Shown one piece after another: positions 8,394 through 16,911 of a stretch of 64,000 nt of DNA (position 1 is the stretch's first letter; every line of letters starts with the position of its first letter). Origin of the DNA: Halomonas lysinitropha (GTDB taxonomy: Bacteria; Pseudomonadota; Gammaproteobacteria; Pseudomonadales; Halomonadaceae). The notes below the pieces were generated by a model. The model was not told the origin of the DNA. It searched no databases and saw only the letters and a program-made list of their open reading frames with translations. The stretch is taken from the NCBI RefSeq assembly GCF_902500215.1, contig NZ_CABVOU010000039.1, positions 186,001 to 250,000 of the forward strand, in the 5' to 3' direction. A program made the position numbers and the translations under genes.

Positions 8394-9293
8394 TTACTTA
8401 GCGGAGAGCGCCACACCGACCTTGGAGCGGTTGGGCCGTTCGATGGCCTGGGTGATCCAGGTGCCGGTGGCGGCGAGGGCGTCGAGGTCGATGCCGGTTT
8501 CGATGCCGAGGCCGTCGAGCAGGTAGACCACGTCCTCGCTTGCCACGTTGCCTGAGGCGCCCTTGGCGTAGGGGCAGCCGCCGAGGCCCGCCACGGAGCT
8601 GTCGACCACGGCGATGCCTTCTTCCATCACCGCGTAGAGGTTGGCGAGTGCCTGGCCGTAGGTGTCGTGGAAGTGGGCGGCGAGTTGGGTCATAGGGATG
8701 TCGCGGCTCACGGCCTCGATCATGCGCTTGGCCTTGAGCGGGGTGCCGGTGCCGATGGTGTCACCGAGCGAGACTTCATAGCAGCCCATGTCATAGAGCG
8801 CCTTGGAGACCTCTGCCACCTTGGCCGGGGCGATCTCGCCCTCGTAGGGGCAGCCCAGCACGCAGGAGACGTAGCCGCGAACCAGCACGCCGGCCTGCTG
8901 CGCGCGCTCGAGCACCGGCTCGAAACGGGCCAGGGATTCGGCCACCGAGCAGTTGATGTTCTTCTGCGAGAAGGCCTCGGAGGCGGCGCCGAATACCGCG
9001 ACTTCCTCGACGCCGCATTCCAGCGCGCCTTCCAGCCCCTTGAGGTTGGGGGTGAGGGCGGCATAGGTGACGCCCTCCTGCCGAGCGAGGTTCTTCATCA
9101 CCTGCAGATGGTCGGCCATCTGCGGCACCCACTTGGGCGAGACGAAGCTGGCCGCCTCGATGTAGCTTATGCCCGCCGCGCCGAGGCGCTCGATCAGCTC
9201 GAGCTTGGTGGTGGTGCTGATCGGCTCGGGCTCGTTCTGCAGCCCGTCGCGCGGGCCGACCTCGACCAGGCGCACGTGTGTGGGGAATGCCAT
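8394..9293 (-). CDS. mvaB: Hydroxymethylglutaryl-CoA lyase
   Basis: A 299-residue TIM-barrel lyase that splits 3-hydroxy-3-methylglutaryl-CoA into acetyl-CoA and acetoacetate, the last step of leucine/isovalerate breakdown (also called liuE). Visible are the N-terminal [12 protein letters not shown], the metal-binding [14 protein letters not shown], and the signature [19 protein letters not shown] that contains the catalytic cysteine. The length is normal for bacterial lyases. It is the last gene of the liu set, separated from liuD by 434 bp of repeat-rich sequence and followed by a terminator. Substrate follows from the signature and from the neighbouring liuABCD genes. Confidence 0.95.
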   Translation of the reverse strand: MAFPTHVRLVEVGPRDGLQNEPEPISTTTKLELIERLGAAGISYIEAASFVSPKWVPQMADHLQVMKNLARQEGVTYAALTPNLKGLEGALECGVEEVAVFGAASEAFSQKNINCSVAESLARFEPVLERAQQAGVLVRGYVSCVLGCPYEGEIAPAKVAEVSKALYDMGCYEVSLGDTIGTGTPLKAKRMIEAVSRDIPMTQLAAHFHDTYGQALANLYAVMEEGIAVVDSSVAGLGGCPYAKGASGNVASEDVVYLLDGLGIETGIDLDALAATGTWITQAIERPNRSKVGVALSAK

Positions 9294-9377
9294 CGGTTGT
9301 CTCCCATCCTTATCGGCCTGACGGGGGCATGCCCCGGCCAGGATCTTGGCTATTTGAGCTCGGTGGCAGGCCCCTCC

Positions 9378-9455
9378 GGGTCAGACCCCGCCAAGCCGTG
9401 TGACTTGTTTCGGGGGTCGTCGCCGGTGGGGCTGGCCGCCGCCGGGGTCTGACCC
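9378..9455. repeat. Inverted 13-bp pair GGGTCAGACCCCG / CGGGGTCTGACCC
   Basis: Two exact inverted copies, at 9378-9390 and 9443-9455, lie in the gap between liuD and mvaB. The same GGGTCAGACCC core forms the hairpin at 17857-17892, so it is a dispersed palindromic element in this genome. It may fold in RNA or act as a terminator or attenuator. Confidence 0.6.
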
Positions 9456-9539
9456 ACGGGGCTTCGACCCTCGGAGCAGGCCCCGGCCGAGACGTATGGC
9501 CCGTGATGGTGCCTGTCTCTGGCAGGGGAGGCCTGCGGC

Positions 9540-9722
9540 CTCCATTCGCGCTGCAAGCAGTGCTCCCACGAAGGGCAACCCCGTCATGCTGGGAGCAGCT
9601 CTCCCACGAAGGGCGGCCTCATTGTGCTGGGAGCGTTGCTCCAGAAGGGTAACCCCTTCGCGCTGCAAGCAGCGCTCCTACGAAAACCTGTGCTCCCACC
9701 AACCCTGCTGCTCCCACGAACA
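9540..9722. repeat. REP-like cluster (GCTCCCACGAAGGG units)
   Basis: At least five related short units, such as GCTCCCACGAAGGG, GCTGGGAGC and GCAAGCAGCGCTCCTACGAA, occur in both orientations between 9540 and 9722. They are small palindromes of the REP type. The rest of the 434-bp liuD-mvaB gap holds only this cluster and the inverted pair at 9378-9455; no gene is supported. Confidence 0.65.
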
Positions 9723-9727
9723 CCCGA

Positions 9728-11761
9728 TTATTCGTCCGGAGCGAACTCGAGCAGCACGTCGCCCTGGCCGACGGTATCACCGGCGTGGAAGTGGAAGCTG
9801 GCCACATGGCCGTCGGCGGGTGCGGTCATGGTGTGCTCCATCTTCATGGCTTCCATGACCATCAGCGGCATGCCCTTTTCCACCTTCTGGCCGGGCTCCA
9901 CCAGCAGCGCCACCACGGTGCCGTGCATGGGGGCGGTGAGGGTGGACTCGGCCTCGTGGTGGCCGTGGTCGATGGCGTCGATGCGCCGCCAGAACAGGCG
10001 GGTCTCGCCGCGCGGGTCGACCATCACCACCACGTTGCCGTCGCGGCGGGCCTGCAGGCGGCGGCGGTGGCCGTCAAGAGTCATGGCCACGGCGTCGCCG
10101 GCCAGCGGGTCGAGGCGTGCGGTGAGCGTCTCGCCGCCGATGGTGAGGTGCCAGGGGCCGCTGTTGTCCTCGCGGGTGCCCTCGACCACCACCACGGCCT
10201 CGGAATCGTCGTCGTCCTGGGCGTGGGCCGGGTCGCAGAGGGAGATGCGAATGGTGCGCGGGGCGTTGACGCGGAAGCCGTCGTGGCGGTCCCAGGGCGA
10301 GTCGCTCTCGCACTCGCGGGAAAGCTGGTTGAGGCCCACCAGGGCGGCCCCGGCATACTCCTCGACGCTGTAGCGGCGCGGCGCGAACAGCGTCTCCTCG
10401 TGCTTCTCGATAAAGCGGGTATCAAGCTCCGCGTCACGGAAGGCGGGGTGGGTGGCCAGCCGCTGCAGGAAGGCGCGGTTGGTGACCACGCCCTGCACGT
10501 CGAGGGCGGCCAGCGCCCGGTTCAGGGTCGCCAGCGCCTGGGCGCGGTCGTTGCCGTGCACGATCAGCTTGGCGAGCATCGGGTCGTAGTGCATCGAGAC
10601 GGCGTCACCAGTCTCCACGCCGCTGTCCAGGCGCACGCGCTCGGGGTCGAGGCCGGCGCCTTCCAGGTCCATGGCGAAGCGGGTCAGGGTGCCGGTGGCG
10701 GGCAGGAAGTCCTGTTCCGGGTCCTCAGCGTAGAGCCGCGCCTCGAAGCTGTGGCCGGTGATGGTCAGCTCCTCCTGGGTGAGGGGAAGCGCCTCGCCCA
10801 TGGCCACGCGCAGCTGCCACTCGACCAGGTCCTGTCCGGTGATCATCTCGGTGACCGGGTGCTCCACCTGCAGGCGAGTGTTCATCTCCATGAAGAAGAA
10901 CGAGCCGTCGATGTCCAGCAGGAACTCCACGGTACCGGCACCCACGTAGCCGATCTCCTTGGCGGCGCGCATCGCGGCTTCGCCCATCTCGCGGCGCAGC
11001 GCGGCGGTCATGCCCGGGGCCGGGGCCTCTTCCAGCACCTTCTGGTGGCGGCGCTGCACGGAGCAGTCGCGCTCGAAGAGGTAGACGCCATTGCCGAGGC
11101 TGTCGCAGAACACCTGCACCTCGACGTGGCGCGGCTGGGTCAGGTACTTCTCGATCAGCATGCGCTGGTCGCCGAAGGCGGCCTGGGACTCGCGGCGGCA
11201 ACCGTCCAGCGCGGCCTGGAAGTTGGCGGCGGACTCCACCACGCGCATGCCCTTGCCGCCGCCGCCGGCACTGGCCTTGAGCAGCACCGGGTAGCCGATC
11301 TTGTCGGCCTCGGCCTTGAGCAGGGCATCGTCCTGGTCGTCGCCGTGGTAGCCCGGCACCAGCGGCACGCCGGCGTTGGCCATGCGCGCCTTGGCGGCGG
11401 ACTTGTCGCCCATGGCGGCGATGGCCGAGGCGGGCGGGCCGACGAAGACGATGCCGGCCTGGTCGAGCGCCTCGACGAAGGCGCCGTTCTCGGAGAGGAA
11501 ACCGTAGCCGGGGTGGATGGCGCCGGCGCCGCTGCGCTGGGCGGCCTCGACCACGGCCTCGACCTTGAGGTAGCTCTCGCGGGCCGCGGCCGGGCCGAGG
11601 CGGATGGCCTCGTCGGCCTCGCGCACGTGGCGGGCGTTGGCGTCGGCGTCGGAGTAGACGGCGACGGTGCGCAGGCCCATGGCACGCGCGGTGCGCATCA
11701 CGCGGCAGGCAATCTCGCCGCGGTTGGCGACCAGCAGGGTGTCGAAGGTATTGAGGCTCAT
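9728..11761 (-). CDS. liuD: Methylcrotonyl-CoA carboxylase biotin-containing (alpha) subunit
   Basis: A 677-residue protein with the full domain order of acyl-CoA carboxylase alpha subunits. The biotin carboxylase N-domain comes first (LLVANRGEIACRVMRTARAM), then the ATP-grasp with its glycine loop ASAGGGGKGM, the MNTRLQVEHPVTE motif, and a C-terminal biotin carrier domain with VMEAMKMEHT, where the lysine is biotinylated. With liuB it converts 3-methylcrotonyl-CoA to 3-methylglutaconyl-CoA using ATP and bicarbonate. Its ATG overlaps the liuC stop by 4 bp, so the two genes are translationally coupled. Assignment to methylcrotonyl-CoA rather than propionyl- or geranyl-CoA follows from the liu context. 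Confidence 0.95.
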   Translation of the reverse strand: MSLNTFDTLLVANRGEIACRVMRTARAMGLRTVAVYSDADANARHVREADEAIRLGPAAARESYLKVEAVVEAAQRSGAGAIHPGYGFLSENGAFVEALDQAGIVFVGPPASAIAAMGDKSAAKARMANAGVPLVPGYHGDDQDDALLKAEADKIGYPVLLKASAGGGGKGMRVVESAANFQAALDGCRRESQAAFGDQRMLIEKYLTQPRHVEVQVFCDSLGNGVYLFERDCSVQRRHQKVLEEAPAPGMTAALRREMGEAAMRAAKEIGYVGAGTVEFLLDIDGSFFFMEMNTRLQVEHPVTEMITGQDLVEWQLRVAMGEALPLTQEELTITGHSFEARLYAEDPEQDFLPATGTLTRFAMDLEGAGLDPERVRLDSGVETGDAVSMHYDPMLAKLIVHGNDRAQALATLNRALAALDVQGVVTNRAFLQRLATHPAFRDAELDTRFIEKHEETLFAPRRYSVEEYAGAALVGLNQLSRECESDSPWDRHDGFRVNAPRTIRISLCDPAHAQDDDDSEAVVVVEGTREDNSGPWHLTIGGETLTARLDPLAGDAVAMTLDGHRRRLQARRDGNVVVMVDPRGETRLFWRRIDAIDHGHHEAESTLTAPMHGTVVALLVEPGQKVEKGMPLMVMEAMKMEHTMTAPADGHVASFHFHAGDTVGQGDVLLEFAPDE

Positions 11762-12588
11762 GAGCGTCGCTCCGTGGCGGTCGTGTCGCTATCGTTTATC
11801 CAGGCCGGGCGGCGCTTCTCGAAGAAGCTGGCCAGCCCTTCCTGGCCCTCGGCGCTGACGCGCAGCTCGCTGATTACCTGGCAGGTGTGCTCGCGGGTGG
11901 CCTTGCTGTCGGGCGCGCGGGCGACCTCGGCGAGCAGCGCCTTGGTCGCGCGCTGTGCCTGGGGCGAGCCGGCGAGCAGGGTGTCGAGCATGGCGGCCAC
12001 GGCGTCGTCGAGCGTCTCGGGCTCGACCACTCGGTGGGCCAGGCCCAGCGCCAGGGCGGTGGGGGCGTCCATCACCTCCGCGGTCAGCGCGTAGCGGCGC
12101 GCCTGGCGTTCCCCCAGGGCACGCTGCACGTAGGGGCTGATCACCGCCGGCGAGAGGCCGATCTTCACCTCGGAGAGGCAGAACTTCGCCTTCTCGGAGG
12201 CGATCACGATGTCGCAGCAGGCGGCCAGGCCCACGGCGCCACCGAAGGCGGCCCCCTGCACACGGCACACGGTGGGGCAGGGCAGGGTGTCCAGGCCGTG
12301 CATCAGCGCGGCGAGCTTGCGCGAGTCGGCGATGTTGTCATCGACGTCGTACGCCACCATGCGCTTCATCCAGTTCAGGTCGGCACCGGCGGAGAAGCTC
12401 TTGCCCTCGGAGCCCAGCACCACGGCCCGCACTTCACCATGCCGTGCGGCATCGTGGAGACGCTCGAGGTGCACATTGAGCTCGGCGATCAGGCTGTCGT
12501 CGAAGGCGTTGTGAACGTCCGGGCGCTCCAGGGTCAGCCAGGCCACGCCGCGGTCGTCGATCGTCAGTCGTGAATAAGTCTGCGTCAT
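11758..12588 (-). CDS. liuC: Methylglutaconyl-CoA hydratase (enoyl-CoA hydratase family)
   Basis: A 276-residue crotonase-family enzyme that hydrates 3-methylglutaconyl-CoA to HMG-CoA between the carboxylase and the lyase. Family motifs are LTLERPDVHNAFDDSLIAEL, the oxyanion-hole GKSFSAGADLNWMKRM, and CRVQGAAFGGAVGLAACCDI. The start MTQTYSRLTIDDRG at 12588 is chosen because GAGGTCGAG precedes it and it lies 7 bp after the liuB stop. A longer reading to 12639 would overlap liuB and lacks homology. The 3' end overlaps liuD by 4 bp. Specificity is inferred from the operon. Confidence 0.93.
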   Translation of the reverse strand: MTQTYSRLTIDDRGVAWLTLERPDVHNAFDDSLIAELNVHLERLHDAARHGEVRAVVLGSEGKSFSAGADLNWMKRMVAYDVDDNIADSRKLAALMHGLDTLPCPTVCRVQGAAFGGAVGLAACCDIVIASEKAKFCLSEVKIGLSPAVISPYVQRALGERQARRYALTAEVMDAPTALALGLAHRVVEPETLDDAVAAMLDTLLAGSPQAQRATKALLAEVARAPDSKATREHTCQVISELRVSAEGQEGLASFFEKRRPAWINDSDTTATERRS

Positions 12589-12595
12589 CTCGACC

Positions 12596-14203
12596 TCACA
12601 TCCGGAACACGCCGAAGCGGGTCTCTTCCACTTCGGCATTCATGGCGGCGGCCAGCGACAGGCCGAGGATCTCGCGGGTCTGCAGCGGGTCGATCACCCC
12701 GTCGTCCCACAGCCGGGCGCTGGCGTAGGTGGGATGGCCCTGGTGTTCGTACTGCTCACGGGTGGGCGCCTTGAAGGCCTCTTCTTCCTCCGGCGTCCAT
12801 TCGCGGCCCTCACGCTCGATCTGCTCGCGCTTGACCTGGGAGAGCACGCCGGCGGCCTGCTCGCCGCCCATCACCGAGATGCGCGCATTCGGCCACATGA
12901 ACAGCAGGTTGGGATCATAGGCGCGGCCGCACATGCCGTAGTTGCCGGCGCCGAAGCTGCCGCCGATCAGCACGGTGAACTTGGGCACCTTGGCACAGGC
13001 CACCGCGGTGACCAGCTTGGCGCCGTGCTTGGCGATGCCCTCGTGCTCGTACTTCGAGCCCACCATGAAACCGGTGATGTTCTGCAGGAAGATCAGCGGA
13101 ATCTTGCGCTGCGCGCACAGCTCGATAAAGTGCGCGCCTTTCACGGCACTCTCCGAGAACAGCACGCCGTTGTTGGCGACGATGCCCACCGGGTAGCCCT
13201 GGATATGGGCGAAGCCGGTGACCAGGGTGTCGCCGTAGTAGCGCTTGAACTCGTCGAAATCGGAGTCGTCGACGATGCGCCCGATCACTTCGCGCACGTC
13301 GTAGGGCTTCTTGAGGTCGGTGCCGACGATACCGTAGAGCTCGCTGGGGTCGAGGCGCGGCGGCTTGGGCGCCTGCATCTTGAGCTGGCCGCGCTTCTGC
13401 CAGTTGAGGCGCGAGACGCAGGCGCGGGCCAGCTGCAGGGCGTGGGCATCGTTCTCGGCGTAGTGGTCGGCCACGCCGCTCTTCTTGGCGTGGACGTCGG
13501 CGCCGCCCAGGTCCTCGGCGCTGATGCTCTCGCCGGTGGCGGCCTTCACCAGCGGCGGGCCGCCCAGGAAGATGGTGCCCTGCTCCTTGACGATGATCGA
13601 CTCGTCGGCCATGGCCGGCACGTAGGCGCCGCCCGCGGTGCAGGAGCCCATGACCACGGCGATCTGCGGGATGCCCTCGGCGGAGAGCGTGGCCTGGTTG
13701 TAGAAGATGCGGCCGAAGTGGTCGCGATCCGGGAAGACCTCGTCCTGGCGGGGCAGGAAGGCGCCGCCGGAGTCGACCAGGTAGAGGCACGGCAGGCGGT
13801 GCTTGCGGGCGATCTCCTGGGCGCGCAGGTGCTTCTTCACGGTCAGCGGGAAGTAGGTGCCGCCCTTGACCGTGGCGTCGTTGGCGACGATCACGCACTC
13901 GACCCCCGAGACGCGGCCGATGCCGGTGACCACGCCGGCGGCGGGCACCGCCGAATCGTAGACCTCATGGGCGGCCAGCGACGAGAACTCGAGGAAGGGC
14001 GAACCCTCGTCGATCAGGTGATCGATGCGGTCGCGCACGAACAGCTTGTCGCGGGACTCGTGGCGCTCGCGGGCCTTCTGGCCGCCGCCCTGGGCGATGG
14101 CCGCGGTCAGCTCGCGCAGCTTGCCGACCTCGTGGCGCATGGCGACGTCGTTGGCCTGGAAGACGTCGCTGCGTGAATTGATCTGGGTCTGGAGGATGCT
14201 CAT
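12596..14203 (-). CDS. liuB: Methylcrotonyl-CoA carboxylase carboxyltransferase (beta) subunit
   Basis: A 535-residue carboxyltransferase of the acyl-CoA carboxylase beta family. It opens with the typical [18 protein letters not shown] and contains [20 protein letters not shown], the glycine-rich [33 protein letters not shown], and [19 protein letters not shown] in the C-terminal half. These build the two crotonase-like CoA- and carboxybiotin-binding lobes. It pairs with LiuD. The gene heads the tightly packed liuB-liuC-liuD unit and is separated from liuA by 240 bp of repeats, so it may have its own promoter or depend on read-through from liuA. Confidence 0.96.
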   Translation of the reverse strand: MSILQTQINSRSDVFQANDVAMRHEVGKLRELTAAIAQGGGQKARERHESRDKLFVRDRIDHLIDEGSPFLEFSSLAAHEVYDSAVPAAGVVTGIGRVSGVECVIVANDATVKGGTYFPLTVKKHLRAQEIARKHRLPCLYLVDSGGAFLPRQDEVFPDRDHFGRIFYNQATLSAEGIPQIAVVMGSCTAGGAYVPAMADESIIVKEQGTIFLGGPPLVKAATGESISAEDLGGADVHAKKSGVADHYAENDAHALQLARACVSRLNWQKRGQLKMQAPKPPRLDPSELYGIVGTDLKKPYDVREVIGRIVDDSDFDEFKRYYGDTLVTGFAHIQGYPVGIVANNGVLFSESAVKGAHFIELCAQRKIPLIFLQNITGFMVGSKYEHEGIAKHGAKLVTAVACAKVPKFTVLIGGSFGAGNYGMCGRAYDPNLLFMWPNARISVMGGEQAAGVLSQVKREQIEREGREWTPEEEEAFKAPTREQYEHQGHPTYASARLWDDGVIDPLQTREILGLSLAAAMNAEVEETRFGVFRM

Positions 14204-14239
14204 CTTGGATCCCTTGGATGTCTTTACCGGTGCCTTGAT

Positions 14240-14430
14240 GACGAATGCAGGAGCGGATCGCGTTAGCGAGCTTAATCAGGGGCGCCTGTCGGCGCCATTC
14301 GCGCAGCAAGCTGTGCTCCTACAGGACAGGCCCGGTGGCCTATCAGGCTGATTCTGGCTCATTGTAGGAGCGCTGCTTGCAGCGCGATAAGCTCCCGTTG
14401 CCATCGCCTTGCACGCAAGGCTCCTACAGC
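14240..14430. repeat. REP-like palindromes between liuA and liuB
   Basis: The 240-bp gap contains GCTCCTAC at 14315-14322 and 14420-14427, its inverse GTAGGAGC at 14364-14371, and the perfect palindrome GCGCTGCTTGCAGCGC at 14370-14385. These belong to the same family of dispersed short repeats as the cluster at 9540-9722. No gene is seen here. Confidence 0.65.
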
Positions 14431-14443
14431 GAGAAGTCACCGA

Positions 14444-15613
14444 TCATGCCGTTTCGTTAAAGATCTCGCGGCCGATCAGCATGCGGCGGATCTCGCTGGT
14501 GCCGGCGCCGATCTCGTAGAGCTTGGCGTCGCGCAGCAGGCGGCCGGTGGGGTACTCGTTGATGTAGCCGTTGCCACCGAGCAGCTGGATGGCGTCCAGC
14601 GCCACCTGGGTGGCCTTCTCCGCGCAGTAGAGGATCACGCCGGCGGCGTCCTTGCGGGAGGTCTGGCCGCGGTCGCAGCCGGCCGCCACGGCGTAGAGAT
14701 AGGCGCGGCAGGCGTTCAGGGTGGTGTACATGTCGGCGATCTTGCCCTGCACCAGCTGGAACTCGCCGATCGACTGGTTGAACTGCTTGCGCTCGTGGAC
14801 ATAGGGCACCACGACATCCAGGGCTGCCTGCATGATGCCGATGGAGCCGGCGGCGAGCACGGTGCGCTCGTAATCCAGGCCGCTCATCAGCACGCGCACG
14901 CCCTTGCCCAGCTCGCCGAGAATGTTCTCTTCCGGCACGGCGCAGTCCTGGAACACCAGTTCGCAGGTGTTGGAGCCGCGCATGCCCAGCTTGTCGAGCT
15001 TCTGGGCGGTGGAGAAGCCGGGCATGTCCTTCTCGATGATGAAGGCGGTGATCCCCTTGGAGCCGGCCTCCGGGTCGGTCTTGGCGTAGACCACCAGGAC
15101 ATCGGCGTCGGGGCCGTTGGTGATCCACATCTTGTTGCCGTTGAGGATGTACTTGTCGCCATCCTTGCGCGCGCGCAGCTTCATGGAGACCACGTCGGAA
15201 CCGGCGCCCGGCTCGGACATGGCCAGCGCGCCGATATGCTCGCCGCTGATCAGCTTGGGCAGGTACTTGGCCTTCTGCTCGGCACTGGCGTTGATCTTGA
15301 GCTGGTTGACGCAGAGGTTGGAGTGCGCGCCGTAGGAGAGACCCACGGAGGCGCTGGCCCGGGAGATCTCCTCCATGGCGATGCAGTGCGCCAGATAGCC
15401 CATGCCGCTACCGCCGTCCTCGTCCGACACGGTGATGCCGAGCAGCCCCATGTCGCCGAACTTCTGCCAGAGATCGTTGGGGAACTCGTTCTTTTCGTCG
15501 ATCTCGGCGGCGCGCGGGGCGATCTCGTCGCGGGCGAAGGCATTGACATGATCGCGCAGCATGTTCAGTTCGTCATCGAGGCCGAAATCGAGGGGCTTGT
15601 AGGGCGTTTGCAT
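14444..15613 (-). CDS. liuA: Isovaleryl-CoA dehydrogenase
   Basis: A 389-residue acyl-CoA dehydrogenase that oxidises isovaleryl-CoA to 3-methylcrotonyl-CoA with FAD and passes electrons to ETF. Visible are the N-terminal helical domain, the FAD/substrate signature [35 protein letters not shown], the catalytic-base region [20 protein letters not shown], and the C-terminal [20 protein letters not shown] and [17 protein letters not shown]. The glutamate of YERTVLA in the middle of the sequence is typical of isovaleryl-CoA dehydrogenases. It is the first liu gene and lies behind a LiuR-type promoter. GGGAG precedes the ATG. Confidence 0.95.
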   Translation of the reverse strand: MQTPYKPLDFGLDDELNMLRDHVNAFARDEIAPRAAEIDEKNEFPNDLWQKFGDMGLLGITVSDEDGGSGMGYLAHCIAMEEISRASASVGLSYGAHSNLCVNQLKINASAEQKAKYLPKLISGEHIGALAMSEPGAGSDVVSMKLRARKDGDKYILNGNKMWITNGPDADVLVVYAKTDPEAGSKGITAFIIEKDMPGFSTAQKLDKLGMRGSNTCELVFQDCAVPEENILGELGKGVRVLMSGLDYERTVLAAGSIGIMQAALDVVVPYVHERKQFNQSIGEFQLVQGKIADMYTTLNACRAYLYAVAAGCDRGQTSRKDAAGVILYCAEKATQVALDAIQLLGGNGYINEYPTGRLLRDAKLYEIGAGTSEIRRMLIGREIFNETA

Positions 15614-15705
15614 GGCGGGCTCCCGTTCTTGTCAGGTGAGACGCCGATCGCTCGGGCGGTCGGCGCCACAGGCAAAGTGGTGCCATCAAGATGGCAGATG
15701 GCACA

Positions 15706-15734
15706 AGATTAGGCGAGGTTGACGTTAACGTAAA
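15706..15734 (-). promoter_or_regulatory. Predicted liuA promoter
   Basis: On the minus strand TTTACG (15734-15729) and TAATCT (15711-15706) are separated by 17 bp, a reasonable sigma-70-type -35/-10 pair about 93 bp upstream of the liuA start. The -35 end is embedded in the LiuR-type palindrome, a layout consistent with control by a MerR-family protein. Confidence 0.5.
15719..15734. promoter_or_regulatory. LiuR-type operator TTGACGTTAACGTAAA
   Basis: The near-perfect palindrome TTGACGTTAACGTAAA is centred on GTTAAC. It matches what I know of the binding motif of LiuR, the MerR-family regulator of branched-chain amino acid breakdown in proteobacteria (TTkACGTTAACGTmAA-like). It stands directly upstream of liuA. 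No liuR gene is present in this window, so the regulator must be encoded elsewhere. Confidence 0.65.
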
Positions 15735-15810
15735 GTGCAGGTTCTTACCGCTACGACGAATGTCGAAAGCAGGGCGAGGGGTGATGAGTGAGGAGTGAGT
15801 GGCGAGGAGT

Positions 15811-15840
15811 GAGACCGGCCACTGCCTGGTGGCCGGTCTC
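15811..15840. repeat. Perfect 12-bp stem-loop after sbtA-like gene
   Basis: GAGACCGGCCAC (15811-15822) and GTGGCCGGTCTC (15829-15840) pair exactly around a 6-nt loop, 7 bp beyond the stop of the minus-strand transporter gene. There is no T-tract on either side, so it may be a 3'-end stabiliser or weak terminator. Confidence 0.55.
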
Positions 15841-15846
15841 GGGAGC

Positions 15847-16788
15847 TCAAGCCGTCAGCCAGGTGATCAGCTGGTGATAGAGCGGGATGCCGATGATCAC
15901 GTTGAGCGGGAAGGTGAAGCCGAGCGAGGCCAGCATCGCCAGGCCGATGTTGGCCTGGGGGATCGCCGTGCGGATGGCGGCCGGCGCGGCGATGTAGGAG
16001 GCGCTGGCGGCAAGGGCGGTGAGAATCAGCAGGGAGCCCTGGGGCAGGCCCAGCGCCAGGCCGACGGTCAGACCGGCCATGGCCAGCAGCGGCGGGGCCA
16101 CCAGGGCGAAGGTGAGCAGGCGCCAGTGGAACCAGGGAATCGGGCGCAGGGTCTCGGCGGCGGTAAGGCCCATCTGCAGCAGGAAGAGGGCGAGCACGGC
16201 ATGGAAGGCACCGGTGAAGAGCTCGGTGACGTTGGCGCCCTCCTGGGGGCCATACATGGCGCCGATCACCGCGCCGCCGGCCAGCAGGATCACGCCGCGG
16301 TTGGTCAGGGTCTCGTGCCAGATCCCCTGCATCGCTTCGCCCGAGCTCTTGCCCGCATGGCGGCGGTAGAGGGCGATGGCGACCATGATCGCCGGCAGCT
16401 CCATCATCACCAGATAGAGGGTGACCTCGGCGCCGATGGGCAGCGCGCGGCTCTCGGCGAAGGCCAGCGCCACGGCAAAGGTGCCGGCGCTCACCGAGCC
16501 GTAATGGGCGGCAATGCTGGCGCTGTCGGCGGCGGAGAGGCGGGCGAGGCGGCGCAGCACCGGCATCAGGGCCAGCGGGATCAGCGCGCCGAGCGCCGCC
16601 ACGGCGGCCAGTTCGGGCACCAGCGACCAGCCCAGGTTGCCGTAGAGCGCCATGCCGCCCTTGAGGCCGATGGTCAGCATCAGCAGCAGGCTCAGGGTGT
16701 CGTAGGCGGCCTTGGGAATGGTCAGGTCGGACTTCACCAGCCCGGCCAGCAGGCCGAGCAGGAAGAACATCACCACGATATCGGGCAT
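15847..16788 (-). CDS. SbtA-like sodium-dependent bicarbonate transporter (DUF897)
   Basis: A 313-residue, very hydrophobic inner-membrane protein with about ten predicted transmembrane segments and the DUF897/SbtA family features PDIVVMFFLLGLLAGLVKSD, LTIGLKGGMALY, HYGSVSAGTFAVALAF and, near the end, AAPAAIRTAIPQANIGLAM. SbtA proteins import bicarbonate with Na+. Start MPDIVV at 16788 is preferred over the GTG at 16821, which adds an unlikely hydrophilic leader, although the ribosome-binding site is weak. It diverges from a LysR gene of CbbR/CmpR character, which suggests CO2/bicarbonate-responsive control. It could supply bicarbonate for biotin carboxylases such as LiuBD; that is inference. 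Confidence 0.8.
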   Translation of the reverse strand: MPDIVVMFFLLGLLAGLVKSDLTIPKAAYDTLSLLLMLTIGLKGGMALYGNLGWSLVPELAAVAALGALIPLALMPVLRRLARLSAADSASIAAHYGSVSAGTFAVALAFAESRALPIGAEVTLYLVMMELPAIMVAIALYRRHAGKSSGEAMQGIWHETLTNRGVILLAGGAVIGAMYGPQEGANVTELFTGAFHAVLALFLLQMGLTAAETLRPIPWFHWRLLTFALVAPPLLAMAGLTVGLALGLPQGSLLILTALAASASYIAAPAAIRTAIPQANIGLAMLASLGFTFPLNVIIGIPLYHQLITWLTA

Positions 16789-16911
16789 CGGAGGGTCTCG
16801 GGTAGCGGAGGAAAACGCCACGCATTCTGCGAAGCTCGGGTCATTGATTCCAATAAACTCTTTGGCACTGCATCATGGATAATCATCTATGTAAGCCGGG
16901 GCACTGCCGCA

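Noticed and set aside
9785..12094. Long plus-strand open reading frame (769 codons) opposite liuD and liuC
   Set aside because: It is a composition shadow: the minus strand encodes a complete carboxylase subunit and hydratase with all motifs, while this frame is low in complexity (Gly/Ala/His/Val-rich) and has no family features.
12734..14176. 480-codon plus-strand frame opposite liuB
   Set aside because: Antisense shadow of a well-recognised carboxyltransferase gene; no motif or ribosome-binding site.
15811..15840. Stem-loop considered as an intrinsic terminator of the sbtA-like gene
   Set aside because: The stem is perfect but there is no T-run on either strand, so it is listed only as a repeat.
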